64,000 bases of DNA from Prevotella sp. MA2016 (GTDB lineage Bacteria > Bacteroidota > Bacteroidia > Bacteroidales > Bacteroidaceae). Below the pieces are notes generated by a model. The model searched no databases. It saw only the letters and a program-made list of their open reading frames with translations, and was not told the origin of the DNA. Within the stretch, counting starts at the first letter, position 1, and every line of letters begins with the position of its first letter. Positions 62,872-64,000 of the stretch are shown piece by piece. Both the position numbers and the translations under genes were made by a program. The stretch lies in the NCBI RefSeq assembly GCF_000619825.1, contig NZ_JHUW01000007.1, positions 1 through 64,000 of the forward strand, written 5' to 3'.

Positions 62872-64000
62872 TATAGTAATTTTAAGGATATCATTAACTC
62901 GTTGCCATGCCTGCCGCCAGCAAACCCCTCGGGGGCAAACAGGTGGCCGAAACCTACCGAGAGTGTCGTCTTCAGATAGTTCACAAACACCAGTTCGGTG
63001 CTCAGCTGTAGGCCTGCACTATAATACATCTGATGCTTGGAACCGGGATTCCAGGCCGACAAGCCTGTACCGAAAAGCGAGCACTGTATCCACGTGGGAT
63101 AACAGAACAGGGCGCCGAAGTTGTTCAGTCGGATGGGGCGCAGGTTCAGCTCGGTAGTGGCTTTGGCATACGAGTGGGCCTGAATGGCATCGATGTCGGC
63201 ACCGGGCATGGCCAGCGCAGTGCGATATTGGAAAGCATCGCGATAGTCCACACGGTTATTGCGGAATCCGCCCAGATAGGTATTGCCGAACACCGATTGG
63301 GCATCGCCGAAGTTATGCCCGGCAGCCGTACGCAGCCAGAAGGATGTGTTGCGGTCGAACGGCACCAACGTACCGAAATCGCCTGTGGCTTCGATGGATG
63401 GATAGAATGTGCCGCCAGCCAGATAGCCATAGCCGCTGATGCCAAGCTGGTAGCCCTGCTCGTCCATCACCCCGCCAAGTGACTTGCGCAGTTTGGATAC
63501 TTTGCCGTAGATCGATGCTGTCTGCAGCGATTTCACGTCGTTCACCGCTATCTCCTGATACATGGGCAGTGCATCCATGTCGCCATAGGCATCCACCGAG
63601 AATCCCCACTCACGGGTATAGGGGCTTATCATACTATTCGTGTAATCGTAGGACAGCCCCACCGTATAACCCTTACGACTGGTACGTCTCGGACCGAACA
63701 GGTCGTAAAAGTCGGTGTGGTTCCAAGCCGCCCTGAGTTTCCAGAAGTAGTACTGCCACTCCAGGTCGGCATGCAAACGGTTTTTCCAGGGGTTATTGCT
63801 CCATGGCGATACACCTAGCGAGAGCCTGATACTGCTCAGTCCCACGGGATCGTTCACCGCCAATCGGTAACCCAGCACCGGTGTAACATGATTCCAGCTG
63901 TCGGCATCGGTAAAGCCTGAGATGGTGGGATAAGCCCCTGCAAAGCGCATCTCCTTGAGCACATGGTAGGGGGTGATATGGTTGTAAACATCGCCAAACT
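62871..64000 (-). CDS. Partial outer-membrane protein, C-terminal beta-barrel part
   Basis: The frame is open to the window end, so the N terminus is outside. About 376 residues are visible. They alternate aromatic and polar residues in a barrel-like pattern (such as RKGYTVGLSYDYTNS and TALAMPGADIDAI) and end in MISLKLL. This looks like the C-terminal half of a large outer-membrane or surface protein. I do not recognise its family. It precedes PrsW on the minus strand with a 1-bp overlap. Confidence 0.6.
   Translation of the reverse strand, partial: FGDVYNHITPYHVLKEMRFAGAYPTISGFTDADSWNHVTPVLGYRLAVNDPVGLSSIRLSLGVSPWSNNPWKNRLHADLEWQYYFWKLRAAWNHTDFYDLFGPRRTSRKGYTVGLSYDYTNSMISPYTREWGFSVDAYGDMDALPMYQEIAVNDVKSLQTASIYGKVSKLRKSLGGVMDEQGYQLGISGYGYLAGGTFYPSIEATGDFGTLVPFDRNTSFWLRTAAGHNFGDAQSVFGNTYLGGFRNNRVDYRDAFQYRTALAMPGADIDAIQAHSYAKATTELNLRPIRLNNFGALFCYPTWIQCSLFGTGLSAWNPGSKHQMYYSAGLQLSTELVFVNYLKTTLSVGFGHLFAPEGFAGGRHGNELMISLKLL

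Noticed and set aside
1..64000. CRISPR arrays, prophage, integrative elements or rRNA operon
   Set aside because: No regular 24-40 bp repeats with spacers, no phage structural or integrase genes apart from the IS fragment at the left end, and no rRNA sequence were seen.

Overview
The window comes from a member of the Bacteroidota, most likely a Prevotella-like (Prevotellaceae) gut or rumen organism. The evidence is consistent across the window. Many genes are preceded by the Bacteroidota promoter pair (TTTG, 19-20 bp, TAnnTTTG). There is a SusC/SusD locus, RND efflux lipoproteins, an Arc-like/DUF1648 gene trio, a carboxynorspermidine dehydrogenase, and several secreted or lipoprotein glycoside hydrolases (GH5, GH31, GH43, GH89). 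Most of the sequence is ordinary chromosomal backbone with moderate GC. One AT-rich accessory patch (about 25.2-27.8 kb) and an IS end at position 1 stand out.

Layout: 0-0.3 kb, end of an IS3-family element. 0.35-7.3 kb, housekeeping genes (mnmA, an SPFH/RHH/DUF1648 trio, an S9 peptidase, rsgA, frr). 7.4-17.1 kb, a four-gene run of sensor histidine kinases, two of which carry periplasmic Venus-flytrap domains. 17.1-25.1 kb, nhaD, a conserved unknown, a carboxynorspermidine dehydrogenase, recA, an unknown secreted protein and dnaK. 25.1-27.9 kb, the AT-rich island with an AAC(3)-like acetyltransferase and a DUF4910 peptidase-like protein. 27.9-34.7 kb, lpxA downstream of a complete RND efflux operon. 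34.8-40.4 kb, a small outer-membrane protein, an HGSNAT-like acyltransferase beside a GH89 alpha-N-acetylglucosaminidase, and cca. 40.5-47.9 kb, an AGCS symporter, GH5, small lipoprotein, DUF1599, DoxX-like protein, tpiA, SPOR protein, folE. 47.9-52.1 kb, GH43 and a GH31 gene split by an in-frame stop, then tRNA-Lys. 52.1-55.5 kb, AI-2E-family transporter, tdk, rsmI, coiled-coil lipoprotein. 55.8-61.7 kb, a SusC/SusD locus with two accessory lipoproteins. 61.8-64 kb, a PrsW-like protease coupled to a partial outer-membrane barrel gene.

The most unusual block is the kinase cluster. It reads as A-B-A'-B': the first and third genes are paralogues, as are the second and fourth. Only the second pair carries periplasmic solute-binding domains. 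The first gene has lost the phosphoacceptor His, the N-box Asn and the G1 Asp, so it looks like a pseudokinase retained in an operon with intact kinases. No response regulator is nearby.

Four non-coding signals also deserve attention. An 86-bp promoter-bearing module is repeated upstream of two unrelated genes (mnmA and nhaD). A class of 7/8-bp tandem repeats fills the short spacers between co-directional genes, and one such tract lies inside the GH31 reading frame next to its premature stop. A sigma-54-type -24/-12 promoter with a 12-bp inverted repeat precedes dnaK. An inverted repeat overlaps the predicted start of the RND efflux operon.
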